From NCBI GenBank assembly GCA_023079485.1, contig CM041092.1, positions 9,189,127 to 9,253,126 on the forward strand: a stretch of 64,000 bases of DNA. Reading direction: 5' to 3'. The DNA comes from Archilochus colubris. Taxonomy: Eukaryota; Chordata; Aves; Apodiformes; Trochilidae. This document shows positions 24,461 to 33,300 of the stretch, piece after piece. Positions within the stretch are counted from its first letter, which is position 1. The number at the start of each line of letters is the position of its first letter. Under the pieces are notes generated by a model. It was not told the DNA's origin and made no database searches. It saw only the letters and a list, made by a program, of their open reading frames with translations. The position numbers and the translations under genes are program-made.

Positions 24461-27400
24461 CTGCAGGCAGGGCACACACACGCCGCTGGGCAGGGCCGCG
24501 CCGCCGACCGACCGACCGACCGACCGACCACCGCCCCCGCCCCGCCGGCCTCCGGAAAAATGGCCGACGGGCGAATTTTTGCCGGTCCCCCATGTCGTCC
24601 CCCCATACACATTATTCCCAACCCCGGCACCGCCGCCCCGGCAAGGCGGAGGAAAGGATGTAGAGAAGGGAGGCTGGGCCAAACCCGCCCGTGCATCCTC
24701 TGCCGCCCCTCCGAGCTGACCCCGCCGCGGGGTGCGGGGCCCCGATCGCCCCCCTCCCCGACACACGTCGGGGCTCCTCTCCGCCTGCCCCATCGGGACC
24801 AGCCACGCTCCCTCTGCACGGCCCGCGGCCCGCCGGCTGGGTAGCAGCTCCACCGGGAAGCGCGGGGGACGAGGGTCCTCGCGACCAGGCACCAGGGAAC
24901 CCCCGGGAGCTGCTGCCCCGGTCTGTGTTTGAGGAGCAAGAGTGGCTCTGAGGGGAGAGGGCTTTGCCGCCGCCACCCCGGAGCCCTCTCGCCGCCCTGG
25001 CTCTCCGGTGGCTAATCCCTGCCGGGGACCCCCAGCTCTGCCTGCAGCTCCCTCCATGAGCCCCCGCTGAAAGCAATGCCCCTCCGTTGCCCCGTCCCCA
25101 AGCTGGGATGGGGGCAGGTGAAGTGCCACTGAGCTCGCAAGGGAACCAGACCGAGCCCGCGGCGCAATACGGGTACAACCGCCCGATGGGAGGGCTACCC
25201 CCCATCCTTTGCACGCCAGCCCGGCCCGGCCCGGCCCGGGGGGAACAGAGAGGGGAAGAAGCCCTAGAGAAAGGGATCTACGAAAATCCCCCGACAGCTG
25301 CCAGGCTCGGCGGGCGGCCCCGGGCCCGCAGCCCCCCGCCAGCAACAGCCGGAGCCGGCCAGGCCTCCCGGCTGCCGAGTAGGCCGAAAGCTTCTTTCCC
25401 GGCGCAGCCCTTCCCCAGAGCTGGGGGGTTCCCCGCAGCTCGGCGGCGTCTGCCTGGGGGAGAGAGTGTCGGGGTCCGGAGAGGAAACTGACGGGGCCCG
25501 GCGGGATGCTCCCCGGCCGGCGGAGGGGAGCAGGGCGCGGGAAGGGAATCGCTTCACCCCGGCACCTTGCAGCGGGGTGCCGGCGCCTCCGACCGCCGCA
25601 GCCCCCTCGTTCCCGGAGCCGGGAGAAGCGGCCGGGGCGGGCGGGCAGTTCCGAGCACAACAAAGAAGGCAGTCGAGCCGAGCCAGCCTTCCCTCGCCCT
25701 TCTCCCCTCCGGACTAGGGAGCTTCGGGAAGGAGATGCAGAAATTAATTTCTTCTGACCGAAGAAAAGGGAGAGAAGGAAATCCAGGCGCAAGTGAAAAC
25801 GCCTGGCGCACGGCGGCCCTGGGAATCGGTAGCGAAAACACCCGTGGCCGGGCCGGCCAGGAGCAAGGGCCGTGCCGTCTGACAGCTCTATCACTCCATC
25901 AATCACCCCAGTCAATCAAAGTGGCTTTTCTGAGTTTCAAGTCGCTGGACGTGTCAATAAACAGGGGATGGAGATCGCTCGGCCGGGAGCCACGCACTGG
26001 CCGCCGGGGACGAACAGCCAGGCCGGGCAGCGTGGAGCAGGGAAGGACTCGCCGCCCTGCCCACCTCCCGGAACGACCTCGGGGCAGCCGGTTCCGCGCC
26101 CCCCAGGCCGTCACAAAAAAGCCTATCCCGGCCCGCGGACCCCCGCCTGCTAGCCTGGGGTGCCACGGGGAGAGCCCTTTCCTCGTCCGCCGTTTCTCTC
26201 GAAAAAAAATGCAATTAAAAAACCAGAAAATAACGGTGATAAAATAAAGGGCTGGCGAGGGTATCTGGGGGAGTGGGAAGAGCATGAAAAGGGACCGGGG
26301 GCCGGGAGGGCTGAGCAAGCGGCTCTCATCAGGGCGGCCCCGGGCAGAGGCACGTCCTCCCCCCGAGAACCGGGCCCCAAACCACGGCGGAGAGCACCGG
26401 CTCCCGCGGCAACGCGCGGCCTAAGGGCCTGCCCGACTCTGCCTCGCTGCAGAGGCCCCCACAAACAGCCCCTCCGCCACCTTCCTAAAAAAAAAAAAAT
26501 AATTCTTTTTTCTTCGTCTTCCTAGAAAACATCCACACACACACGCATCTCCAGCAGCCGCTCAACATGTGGCTCAGGTCTCTCTTCCCCTACACCCGTC
26601 ACGCAAAAACGGCTATCAGAACCCAGGAAAAACAGAATAAAATAGAGGAAAAAACCCAAAACAAGGGAGCGGCCGAATCCTCCGCCTGGTCTCTCCGTGC
26701 TCCCAGCCCACGCCACCGCGCTGCGAAACACTCGGAACTGCGGCAATGCGGGGCGGGCAGGGGGCACGGGAAAAGGCTCGCTCCCCGCATCGAAACGCGG
26801 CCGAATCGGGGGCCCTGCGTCACATTCAAATTTGGGAGAGTCGGAGGAGGAAGGAGGGGTGGTGGGGGTTGGAGGGAGGGGGGACGCGTTTCCTCTCGCC
26901 CCGGGTGACCCAGGACACCCCCCCCTCCTCCCCGCGCCTCCCCACGCGAGGTCTTCAGCAGGCCGGGAGCCAAAGCAACGGGGGCGAGAGGGAAAAGAAG
27001 GGGGGGGGGGGGGGAGGAGGGCGACCTTGTCACGATTTTAACATCTCCCAGATGCGCCGCGGTTCCTTACCCGAGGACGGTCTGTCTGAATACCTAGTGC
27101 AGTAGACCCAGGCAGGCCACACCAGCGGCTGTTGCGAGTCGGGCTTTATAACAGGTCCTCCATTATTAGAGCCCATGAGGAGGATGGCGGGGCTGCCGTG
27201 CTCCCCGTACTTCGCCGGGTGAGTCTCGCCCCCGTCGGCGGGGGGCTTGGCCGCCCCCGACGCCGCCGCTGCCGCCGCGCCGGGGCTGGCTTTGGCGGCG
27301 GCGGCGGCGGGCGGAGGCGGCGGCGCGGAGCCGTCGGGACGGCAGTTCGAGTCCGGGCAGAGGAGGGAGGGCGGGTTGGGCGGCCGGGCCAGCAGCGGGT

Positions 27401-27734
27401 TGACGTTTTCTCTACCTGAGCTCTGCCCCCGGTCTCCGTCCCGCTCCCGGCTGCCTCCTCCTCCGCCGCCGGCTGGCGCGGGCGGCTCCTTCTTGCAGCC
27501 GAAGTCCGGCCTCAGGATGTTGTCGATGAAAAAGTTGGTGGTGCGGTGGGGTGGCGGCGGCGGCGGGGGCGGTGGCGGCGGGTGGCGGCGGCGGGGCAGG
27601 GGCAGGGGGCAGGGCGCGGCGGGGGAGGCGGGTGCGGGGCTGGGGGACACGGGGACGCTCTCGCCATCGCTGCCGCTGCTCGCCGGGCCGGGTGCCGCGT
27701 CTCGGTGTCCGTGCCCCTCCGGCGGCTCTTCCAT
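24144..27734 (-). CDS. EN1: Homeobox protein engrailed-1 (complete CDS, two exons)
   Basis: The CDS is the complement of 24144..24460 joined to 27071..27734: 981 nt, 326 aa plus stop. Engrailed-1 is a nuclear homeodomain transcription factor, mainly a repressor. It patterns the midbrain-hindbrain boundary, ventral limb ectoderm and spinal interneurons. Visible domains are a Pro/Ser/Ala-rich N-terminus, the EH1 Groucho/TLE-binding motif (residues 66-79, core FFIDNIL), the EH2 PBX-interaction motif (around W206 and W209), a basic linker, the homeodomain (237-296, with W48, Q50 and N51 at residues 284, 286 and 287) and the C-terminal EH5 tail ending KEESE. The N-terminus [10 protein letters not shown] and the length, near that of known bird EN1, favour EN1 over EN2. 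The splice is phase 1 and restores a glycine codon. The first in-frame ATG lies in a strong context (A at -3, G at +4). No lesion is seen. Confidence 0.98.
24506..24529. repeat. (GACC)6 microsatellite next to the EN1 exon 2 acceptor
   Basis: Six perfect GACC units (GGTC in the sense of EN1) begin about 45 nt upstream of exon 2. The sense-strand repeat has no adenine, so the branch point must lie between it and the exon. A candidate is the A in CTGCCCAGC, about 27 nt before the acceptor, or a site further upstream. Confidence 0.9.
25860..25970. promoter_or_regulatory. Intronic PBX/MEIS/FOX-like motif cluster in EN1
   Basis: In a CpG-poor patch of an otherwise CpG-rich intron are TGACAG (MEIS/TGIF type, 25880-25885), ATCAATCA (PBX type, 25898-25905), GTCAATCA (PBX type, 25911-25918) and AATAAACA (FOX type, 25956-25963). 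This density and spacing resemble TALE-homeodomain enhancers. Function is inferred from motifs alone. Confidence 0.4.
27071..27734 (-). CDS. EN1: EN1 exon 1, coding part (residues 1-222, last codon split)
   Basis: This exon carries the start codon at 27734..27732 and ends in S-S-G with one base of the glycine codon, followed by a GTAAGG donor starting at 27070. It encodes the EH1 repression motif and the EH2 tryptophan motif. It also encodes compositionally biased tracts: eleven consecutive prolines (residues 52-62), six glycines (89-94), five alanines (143-147) and six alanines (153-158). Such homopolymers are usual in EN1 N-termini and vary in length between species. The frame stays open for 21 codons upstream of this ATG, but that stretch contains only a GTG and no ATG, so MEEPPEG is the supported start. 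Confidence 0.97.
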
Positions 27735-28420
27735 GCTCAGCCCCCGCCACGGAGATCGCTGCCTCTTTTCCCCCCCACCCACCCGCTTTACGCCCACCCC
27801 ACTTTGCCGGTGGGTGGCGGGGTGGAAAAGGGGGAAGAAAAATTTAAAAAAAAAAAAAGGGGGGAGGGGGGAGGGAGAAAGGAGAAAAGGAAAAAAGAAT
27901 AAAATCCACTTGTTGGGCTGAAGCTGAGATATTTTTTTCTCCCCCTCGCACGGCTGGATCCAAAGCCAGGGAGATACTCGAGGGTTTCTTTCCCTCTTCT
28001 CCCGATCAGCTTATATTTCCACCACCAAAAAAAAAAAACCCCAAACAAAACAAAACAAAAAACCCAAAAAGGTGTGCGGCAACGCCGCGGCTCCCCCCTT
28101 AAGAAAAAAAAAAAAAAAAAAAAAACCCGCCCCCGAAAACCCGTCAAAATCTGCCCATCTCCCCGCCGCCGCCGCCGCGGCTCAGCGCTGCCCCGCTGTC
28201 ACGCTGGGCTCTGCCCACGCCGCGGGCTGCCGGAGCCCGTCCCCGCCAGCCCAGTGCTGCTGGCCGGTTTATTATTATAATTTTTAAAAAAAATTTTTTT
28301 CCTCTTTTTTTTCCTTTTTTTTTTCTCTTTAAAAAAATTAAAAAAAAAAATAAATAAAAGGGCCAAATCTCTGACAGCTCCGGTCCGTGCAACAAACTCT
28401 CCCTAAAAAATCCCTCAGCC
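27735..28420 (-). other. EN1: EN1 5' UTR / leader region (extent inferred)
   Basis: This lies between the EN1 start codon and the presumed promoter. It is GC-rich near the ATG, then has A/T homopolymer blocks at 27,845-27,857, 28,026-28,075, 28,102-28,125 and 28,277-28,360. No upstream ATG is in frame without an intervening stop. The 5' boundary is a guess from promoter motifs. Confidence 0.45.
28277..28360. repeat. A/T homopolymer block in the EN1 leader
   Basis: Alternating runs of 7-11 A or T (with rare C or G) fill about 80 bp within a CpG island. A-runs and T-runs are mutually complementary and could fold back in the RNA. Confidence 0.85.
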
Positions 28421-28429
28421 ACACTTTTT

Positions 28430-28570
28430 TCACTCGCACCGGAAGCACGTGAGGCGGCCCCGCACGTGGGGGCGGCCAATGGGGCGCCGCCGCCGCCGCT
28501 GACACCCCGCACCGCGCCCAATGGGCGCCCGCCATAAATACGGCGTGGGGACGGGCGGGACGGGACGGGC
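28430..28570. promoter_or_regulatory. EN1: EN1 promoter core, possibly bidirectional
   Basis: This CpG-island core has two CACGTG E-boxes (28446-28451 and 28463-28468), two CCAAT boxes reading on the plus strand (28476-28480 and 28518-28522) and a TATA-like CATAAATA on the plus strand (28533-28540). For EN1, on the minus strand, the CCAAT boxes would lie inverted upstream of a TSS near 28,400-28,430. On the plus strand the CCAAT-CCAAT-TATA order would suit a divergent TSS near 28,565. TSS positions are inferred. Confidence 0.5.
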
Positions 28571-30090
28571 GGCGGGAGCGGCCCGACGGGGCGGGGGCAC
28601 CGCGCACACCCCCACACCCCCCTCCGACACCCACCGGTGACAAACCCACTCCCCTCCCCCCAGTCAGCCCCGTAAACAACTTTTTTCCAGCCCCTGCTGG
28701 TGGCGGGGGTTCGGTCATCAACCGCTTTCCTAAGGCCTCCCCCCCCCCCCCAATGATAATCTCCCCACTGCCTCAGAAAAAGCTGTAGATGGTCTTTTTC
28801 CTCTTTTTATTTTCTCTTCTCTTTCGGCGTGGTTAGGCAGGAAGGGGAGGTGGCGAGCGGGGTAAGGGTTGCCTAGAATGGAAACTTTTTTTTTATTTTT
28901 AAATAAAAATTGAAACCAACAATAATAATAAATAATAATTAAGGCAGGAGGCACCGCCGAGCTGGGCTTACGGCTACAGTCGCTCTGCTGGTTTGCTCCT
29001 TTATTGGGTTGGGTTTTTATTTCGGAAAAAGAAGCAGATCAGCCGCCAGCTCCCAGCTAAATTTGTATCATGTTTCTTCGTCTCCTTTTTTGATGTTTGT
29101 TTGTTTGTTTGTTTGTTTGGGTTCGGTTTGTTGCCTTTTTTTTTTTTTTCCCGGCTTTGCGTGGTTTTTTTCACCAGCAAAGACCGAGCACCTCGGGACG
29201 TATATTGAGGTGGAAGAGAAATTGAAGAATTTTAAAAGGGGGGAGGCGGGAAGAAAAAAATCCTTTTCCCACGACTGACACAGCTTTCTAAAAATTAATT
29301 TACTGGGACAAAAAAAAAATTATAAATCCCTAACCTCAGTTTTAGTTTTGCCGGACTGCTGAGGGCCGCAGCCCAGAGCCGCAGGGAGCGCAGCTCTCCC
29401 GCCGTCCCGGGCTCTCCACTCCGCAACGGACCGAGCTACTCCGGGGAAGGGAAGTGTGGGTGCTCACACAGAAGGTCACGGGGAGGTGGGAGTCCCACCA
29501 CATCTCATGTCTTGCACCACACGGGGGGCCCCGGAGCCTCCGCCACGTCCCTGTCGGCCGCAGGCACCTGCTCCCGGCTGGATCTGTGCTCCGGCCCGCG
29601 GCCGTTTACCCGGGCTGCGGGAAGGGCAATTCCCGGCGCTTTCTCCTCCTGAAAAAAAACCCGAAAACCTTAATCTTCCCTTTTAAAAAAGCTGCGGGGA
29701 CGGGAAGACCACGGGACCCCGCGCACCGCTCAGCGCTTCTCCGCGCCTCTATGCGGGGCCGGGCCACGTCACGTGCCGCTGCCTATATAATCCTATATAT
29801 ACATGGCTGCGTGCTCAAAATACACATATAGGTATATCTTCCTGTGCCTGTATCTCGGCGCTTCCTAGCGGGCCGAGCTGCGGTGCCGGTGGCTGCGGGG
29901 GATCCTCGGGCCGGGTGCGCTCCCCTCCTCGGGGCTTCTCTTTCGGGAGGCGACCGGCACCGGGAATCGCCGAAAACACCGGCAGTGTCTCCCCGGGAGC
30001 CCGGGCGGCGTGTGTGTGCCCGCACCTCCGAGCCACACTCGCTTATTTTTCGTACTGGGGAAACATTACCGAATTGTTACCTCCAGCCAC
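28571..30090. other. Upstream CpG-island shore of EN1, no gene seen
   Basis: Mixed CpG-rich patches (29,340-29,780 and 29,830-30,030) and low-complexity blocks: a C-run near 28,740, TAA repeats near 28,918-28,942, a (TTTG)n run near 29,095-29,120 and a T-run near 29,137-29,150. Two TATA-like strings at 29,781-29,803 precede an ATG on the plus strand, without a coherent reading frame. A divergent non-coding transcript could run through here. Confidence 0.5.
29095..29120 (+). repeat. (TTTG)n microsatellite
   Basis: Six tandem TTTG units are followed by GGG. Similar TTTG/TTTTG runs occur at 34,668-34,696. Confidence 0.9.
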
Positions 30091-31210
30091 ACAATAAACC
30101 CCTAAAATAATAGCCGGCAGAACACAAATCAGCCCTGGAATCAAGAGCTTCAACCGCAATTAAATGAATGCTAAACCTCCCCCACCCACCCCCCAGCCCC
30201 CCCGCATTCACAATATCATATCATTTACTCGCACCGAAATTGGGTTTATTTATATTTAAGTTAGCAAAATTGAAATCTTTATCCCAAAAGCGAGCGTGGG
30301 TACTTAATTAAATTCTAATTAGGACACTATCAATATCCCATTTAGCCACGTAGCCTTTGTGAGCCGCGGTCCCTTTCAGAGCTGTAAATGGGGGCTCGCT
30401 GCCTTATCTCTCCTGCAAGAGACGCCTTGAGAAGGGCTGCAAAAGATAATTTATAGGTTTTAATTACTCTTCATTCCGCCTGATCAGCTTGGCGTTCATC
30501 ACAGGACGGCGAATAAAACCTGGTCAAAAGCACTGTCACTATTCCCTGGCAAGACGCTTAATCAAAGTAAGCAGGGCCATATTACACGCTGCGAGCTTCT
30601 TCACGTAATTTCCCAGCTGCTGATAAAGCTAGTTGAATAATGCTGCAGTCCTTCGGAGACACCATTTACAGAAATGACTTTATTGACGGCTTAACGTCGG
30701 TAATTCATTTTACCTTTCATGTATTGGAAGCCCGGATTTGTTACAGTAATAGGATGATAAATGTCCTGGCGGCCCTATAGCTTTTATTATTGAATACAAT
30801 ACACACACCCATCCTTAAATGTTCCAAAATTGGGTAACAAAAGGGAGAGAGAGAGAAATCGAAGCCTTTAACTATTTAATTTGCCTTCCTGTGCGCGGGG
30901 TGGAGGGAAGCGAAGTGTGTATGTGTGCGTCTATGTGTGTATGGGGGGGGGAGGGGGACCGGTATTTTATTCAGCGTTCTCCTTTCTTCTAGAAATTGTT
31001 CTGGATTGTAAAGGCTTCTCTAAAATTGAGTAGGTTTGTGTACGAAGGGGGTGGGGGATCGGCTGGATGAATGAGGAGGGGTTAAAGGAAAAGACGATGT
31101 ATATTTTCAGACTGGATATTTTTTCCAGCGCGACCCTTCCTATCTAAATAGATAAATATCACTCTCCAGCTAGTAGGTAGTTACAGTAATCGGGGTAATA
31201 TGTCTATACC
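30090..31210. promoter_or_regulatory. Conserved-looking non-coding block upstream of EN1
   Basis: About 1.1 kb of complex, repeat-free, CpG-poor sequence is flanked by CpG-rich DNA. It contains paired TAATTA sites (30305-30310 and 30316-30321), TTTAATTACT near 30,457, ATCAAAG (TCF/LEF type, 30561-30567), several GATAA motifs and a near-palindromic TATCTAAATAGATA (31141-31154). The look is that of a vertebrate developmental enhancer; conservation was not tested. Confidence 0.45.
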
Positions 31211-31720
31211 GTGTCTTAAGGACGGGAGCTTTAAAAAAAGAAATTAATCCCTTCTTAGGAAAAAGTTGCTTCCGCAACTTGAGGGTGCCGATGGCTTTCG
31301 AGGTGCCCGTCGGGGCTGCCGGGCCCCGACGAGCCCCGCGTCCGCTGCCGTCGTGGGGCAGGTCCCGCCGAACCTACGGGGCATCCACAGGGCCCGGGGC
31401 GCCCATCGCTCCCCCAAACCGGCTCCGGTGGCCGAGGCAGGTCTGCGACGCTCCCCGCCCCTCGGAAGGGCTCCGCTGAAGCTCCTGAAGGGTGATGTCT
31501 CCACCGGCTCTGGGCGCTGAGGCTTTGGTCAGCCATCCTGGCCTGGGGAGGGAGAAAATTCAACCCGGGAGGCGGAGAACGGCCGAGGGGTTGTGGGGCC
31601 AGGGAGCCAGACTGGGACCCACGGTACCCGCCGTCGGGCTGCGGGGTAGACTCCCGCATCTCTTCAGCCGCACGGCACCAGCCTCGGCGCCTGCAACCTC
31701 TTCGGAAACAGGGAGAAAAA
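31211..31720. other. CpG-rich patch upstream of EN1
   Basis: About 500 bp of CpG-rich DNA lies between two CpG-poor blocks. Overlapping frames exist on both strands, with no domain or splice evidence. Probably part of the EN1 CpG-island domain. Confidence 0.5.
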
Positions 31721-31799
31721 AATTCTCAAATTTCGTTATATTTGCTTTATTCTAAAATTATTTTTATTTTCTTTCTTCTTTTTTTCTATCCACTTTTTC

Positions 31800-32310
31800 T
31801 TCTTTTTGAGGAAAGGAAGGAGCTTTAAATTGAAATTAAAAATAAAATCTGATCAAAATCCTTTGCTTTTTTAAAAAAATGTTTATTTATTTATTTTTAT
31901 TTTTTATTCTTGGCGCCCATATAGGAAGGAGGAAGTATAGAAATGTGGCTAATATACGCTGTGGTAATCCTATTTCTAGGTCTAGATCAGATCTCATTGG
32001 GGCCTTTGCTGAAGGACATAAATGAGTTGTTCTAATACAATAGATTTCATCCTTCCTACAGGGACTGGCTGACCAGAGGTTTTGTTAAAAGTGAATGCGA
32101 ATAGATTTCTGCTACAAGTGCAGCATTATTATTATGAGCTGTAAGGTCAGACTATACATTCCGGGTCCCCAAAGCCTATAGACCCTGGGAAATGCGCGGG
32201 ATATACCACGTCATTGTACCTGACAGTCTCTTCAATAGACTAATTCAATTATCGCTTGGGGATTCAGTCTTCATTGAAAGCAGTAATAGCAGTGTAATTC
32301 GTTGGTAAAT
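31800..32310. promoter_or_regulatory. Second conserved-looking block upstream of EN1
   Basis: CpG-poor, complex sequence with a CCATATAGG CArG-like motif (CC(A/T)6GG variant, near 31,918), AGATCAGATCT and CTAATTCAATTATC near 32,240-32,253. It sits about 4 kb upstream of the presumed EN1 promoter. A regulatory role is inferred. Confidence 0.35.
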
Positions 32311-32640
32311 AGGTATTGGATGCAGCCCCGCTCGAAACTTTTTTCGGGGCACAGGTTTATTTCTCTGGGATTCAAAATCTCTCGCGGCAGAAGCACAGGG
32401 CAGGAGGACGGGGTGGTTTTTATGGGAGAGGAGGGCCGGACTCCGGGGAGAGTTCGGTGCGGCCAGCCGGAGCGGTAGCCCCCGATCCCGGCCCGGGCGG
32501 GTAGTGCGGCAGCCCTACTCCACCGAGAAGTTCCCGGGGAGCGGGGATGTTGTGCTCTGGTGTTCTGGTGTCCAGCTATGAATCAATTATCATCCAGGAC
32601 CACCCCCACCCCAGCAATGTAGCCCAGCTTTCAAGTCACA
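32311..32640. other. Small CpG-rich patch
   Basis: CpG-rich for about 200 bp (32,320-32,540), then plain sequence. No gene seen. Confidence 0.4.
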
Positions 32641-32804
32641 GAGAACTAGGGAAAAAAATTAATTTTATTTATTTCATTGTCTGTTCTCCCCGCTAAGGGT
32701 GACGGAGAAAAAAACACTCCGCGGAAGTTTCTGGGGAAGGGAGAGAAAACCGTCTTTCTTACTCTTAGCGGTATTAATGGTTTGTTTCTTTTCCTGCAAG
32801 AAAA

Positions 32805-33300
32805 AAAAAATAAAGGAAAAGAAAGAGAGAAGGAGGGAAAGAAAAAGAGGACGAAAGAAATAAAAAGAATCAGGAAAAAACAAAGAAAAGGAAAAGAAAA
32901 AATTAAAAGGGAAAGGAAAATAAAGAGGGGAAAGGGAATATAAAAATAAGATAAAAAGAAAAAGAAAAAGGAAAAGAAAAAAGATGAAAAAGAAAAAATA
33001 GAACAGGGAATCAGAAAATATGAGGGGTGAGAAAAAGATAGAAAATAGACAAATAAAAATGAGAAAGAAAAAAGTAGAAAGAGGGGAAAGAAAAGAAAAT
33101 AGAAAAGAAAAGAAAGAAGAGGAGAGAAGAGAAGAGAAGAGAAGAGAAGAGAAGAGAAGAGAAGAGAAGAGAAGAGAAGACAAAAGAAGAGAAAAGAAGA
33201 GAAAAGAAGAAAAAAGAAGAGAAAAGAAGAGAAAAGAGACGAGAGAGAAGAGAAAAAGGAAGAAGAAAAGAAAAGGAAAAAAAGCAGAAAAGCGACAGAA
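32805..33300 (+). repeat. Polypurine tract with (GAGAA)n core
   Basis: About 490 bp are almost wholly A and G on the plus strand, built from GAAAA, GAAAG and GAGAA units. There is an ordered (GAGAA) run of about eleven copies at 33,124-33,180 and a longer-period GAGAAAAGAA run after it. Such homopurine-homopyrimidine DNA can form triplex (H-DNA). It translates to long Lys/Glu/Arg or Ser/Phe/Leu frames that are artefacts. Confidence 0.95.

Larger units (their letters stand above)
24461..27070 (-). other. EN1: EN1 intron (2,610 bp), GC-rich
   Basis: This is the single EN1 intron, GT-AG, phase 1. It is CpG-rich throughout, so long open frames occur on both strands by lack of stops; none looks like a protein. 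One CpG-poor patch at 25,860-25,970 carries PBX/MEIS-like and FOX-like motifs. Short homopolymers occur near 26,486-26,500 (A/T) and 27,000-27,015 (G). Confidence 0.95.

Noticed and set aside
24440..25915. 491-codon open frame on the minus strand within the EN1 intron, plus overlapping frames up to 226 codons on the plus strand
   Set aside because: CpG-rich DNA is poor in stops. The frames overlap on both strands, lack domains, and the EN1 splice runs straight through them.
24144..27734. Calling the engrailed gene EN2
   Set aside because: The N-terminus, length and adjacency to MARCO fit EN1.
27735..27797. N-terminal extension of EN1 by 21 codons
   Set aside because: The upstream frame starts only at a GTG. 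The first ATG gives the known engrailed-1 N-terminus in a strong start context.
29781..29803. Two TATA-like strings followed by an ATG as a plus-strand promoter
   Set aside because: No coherent reading frame or exon follows; TA-rich strings are weak evidence.
33116..33240. Regular repeats considered as a CRISPR-like array
   Set aside because: Simple pentanucleotide repeat without spacers, in a vertebrate genome.
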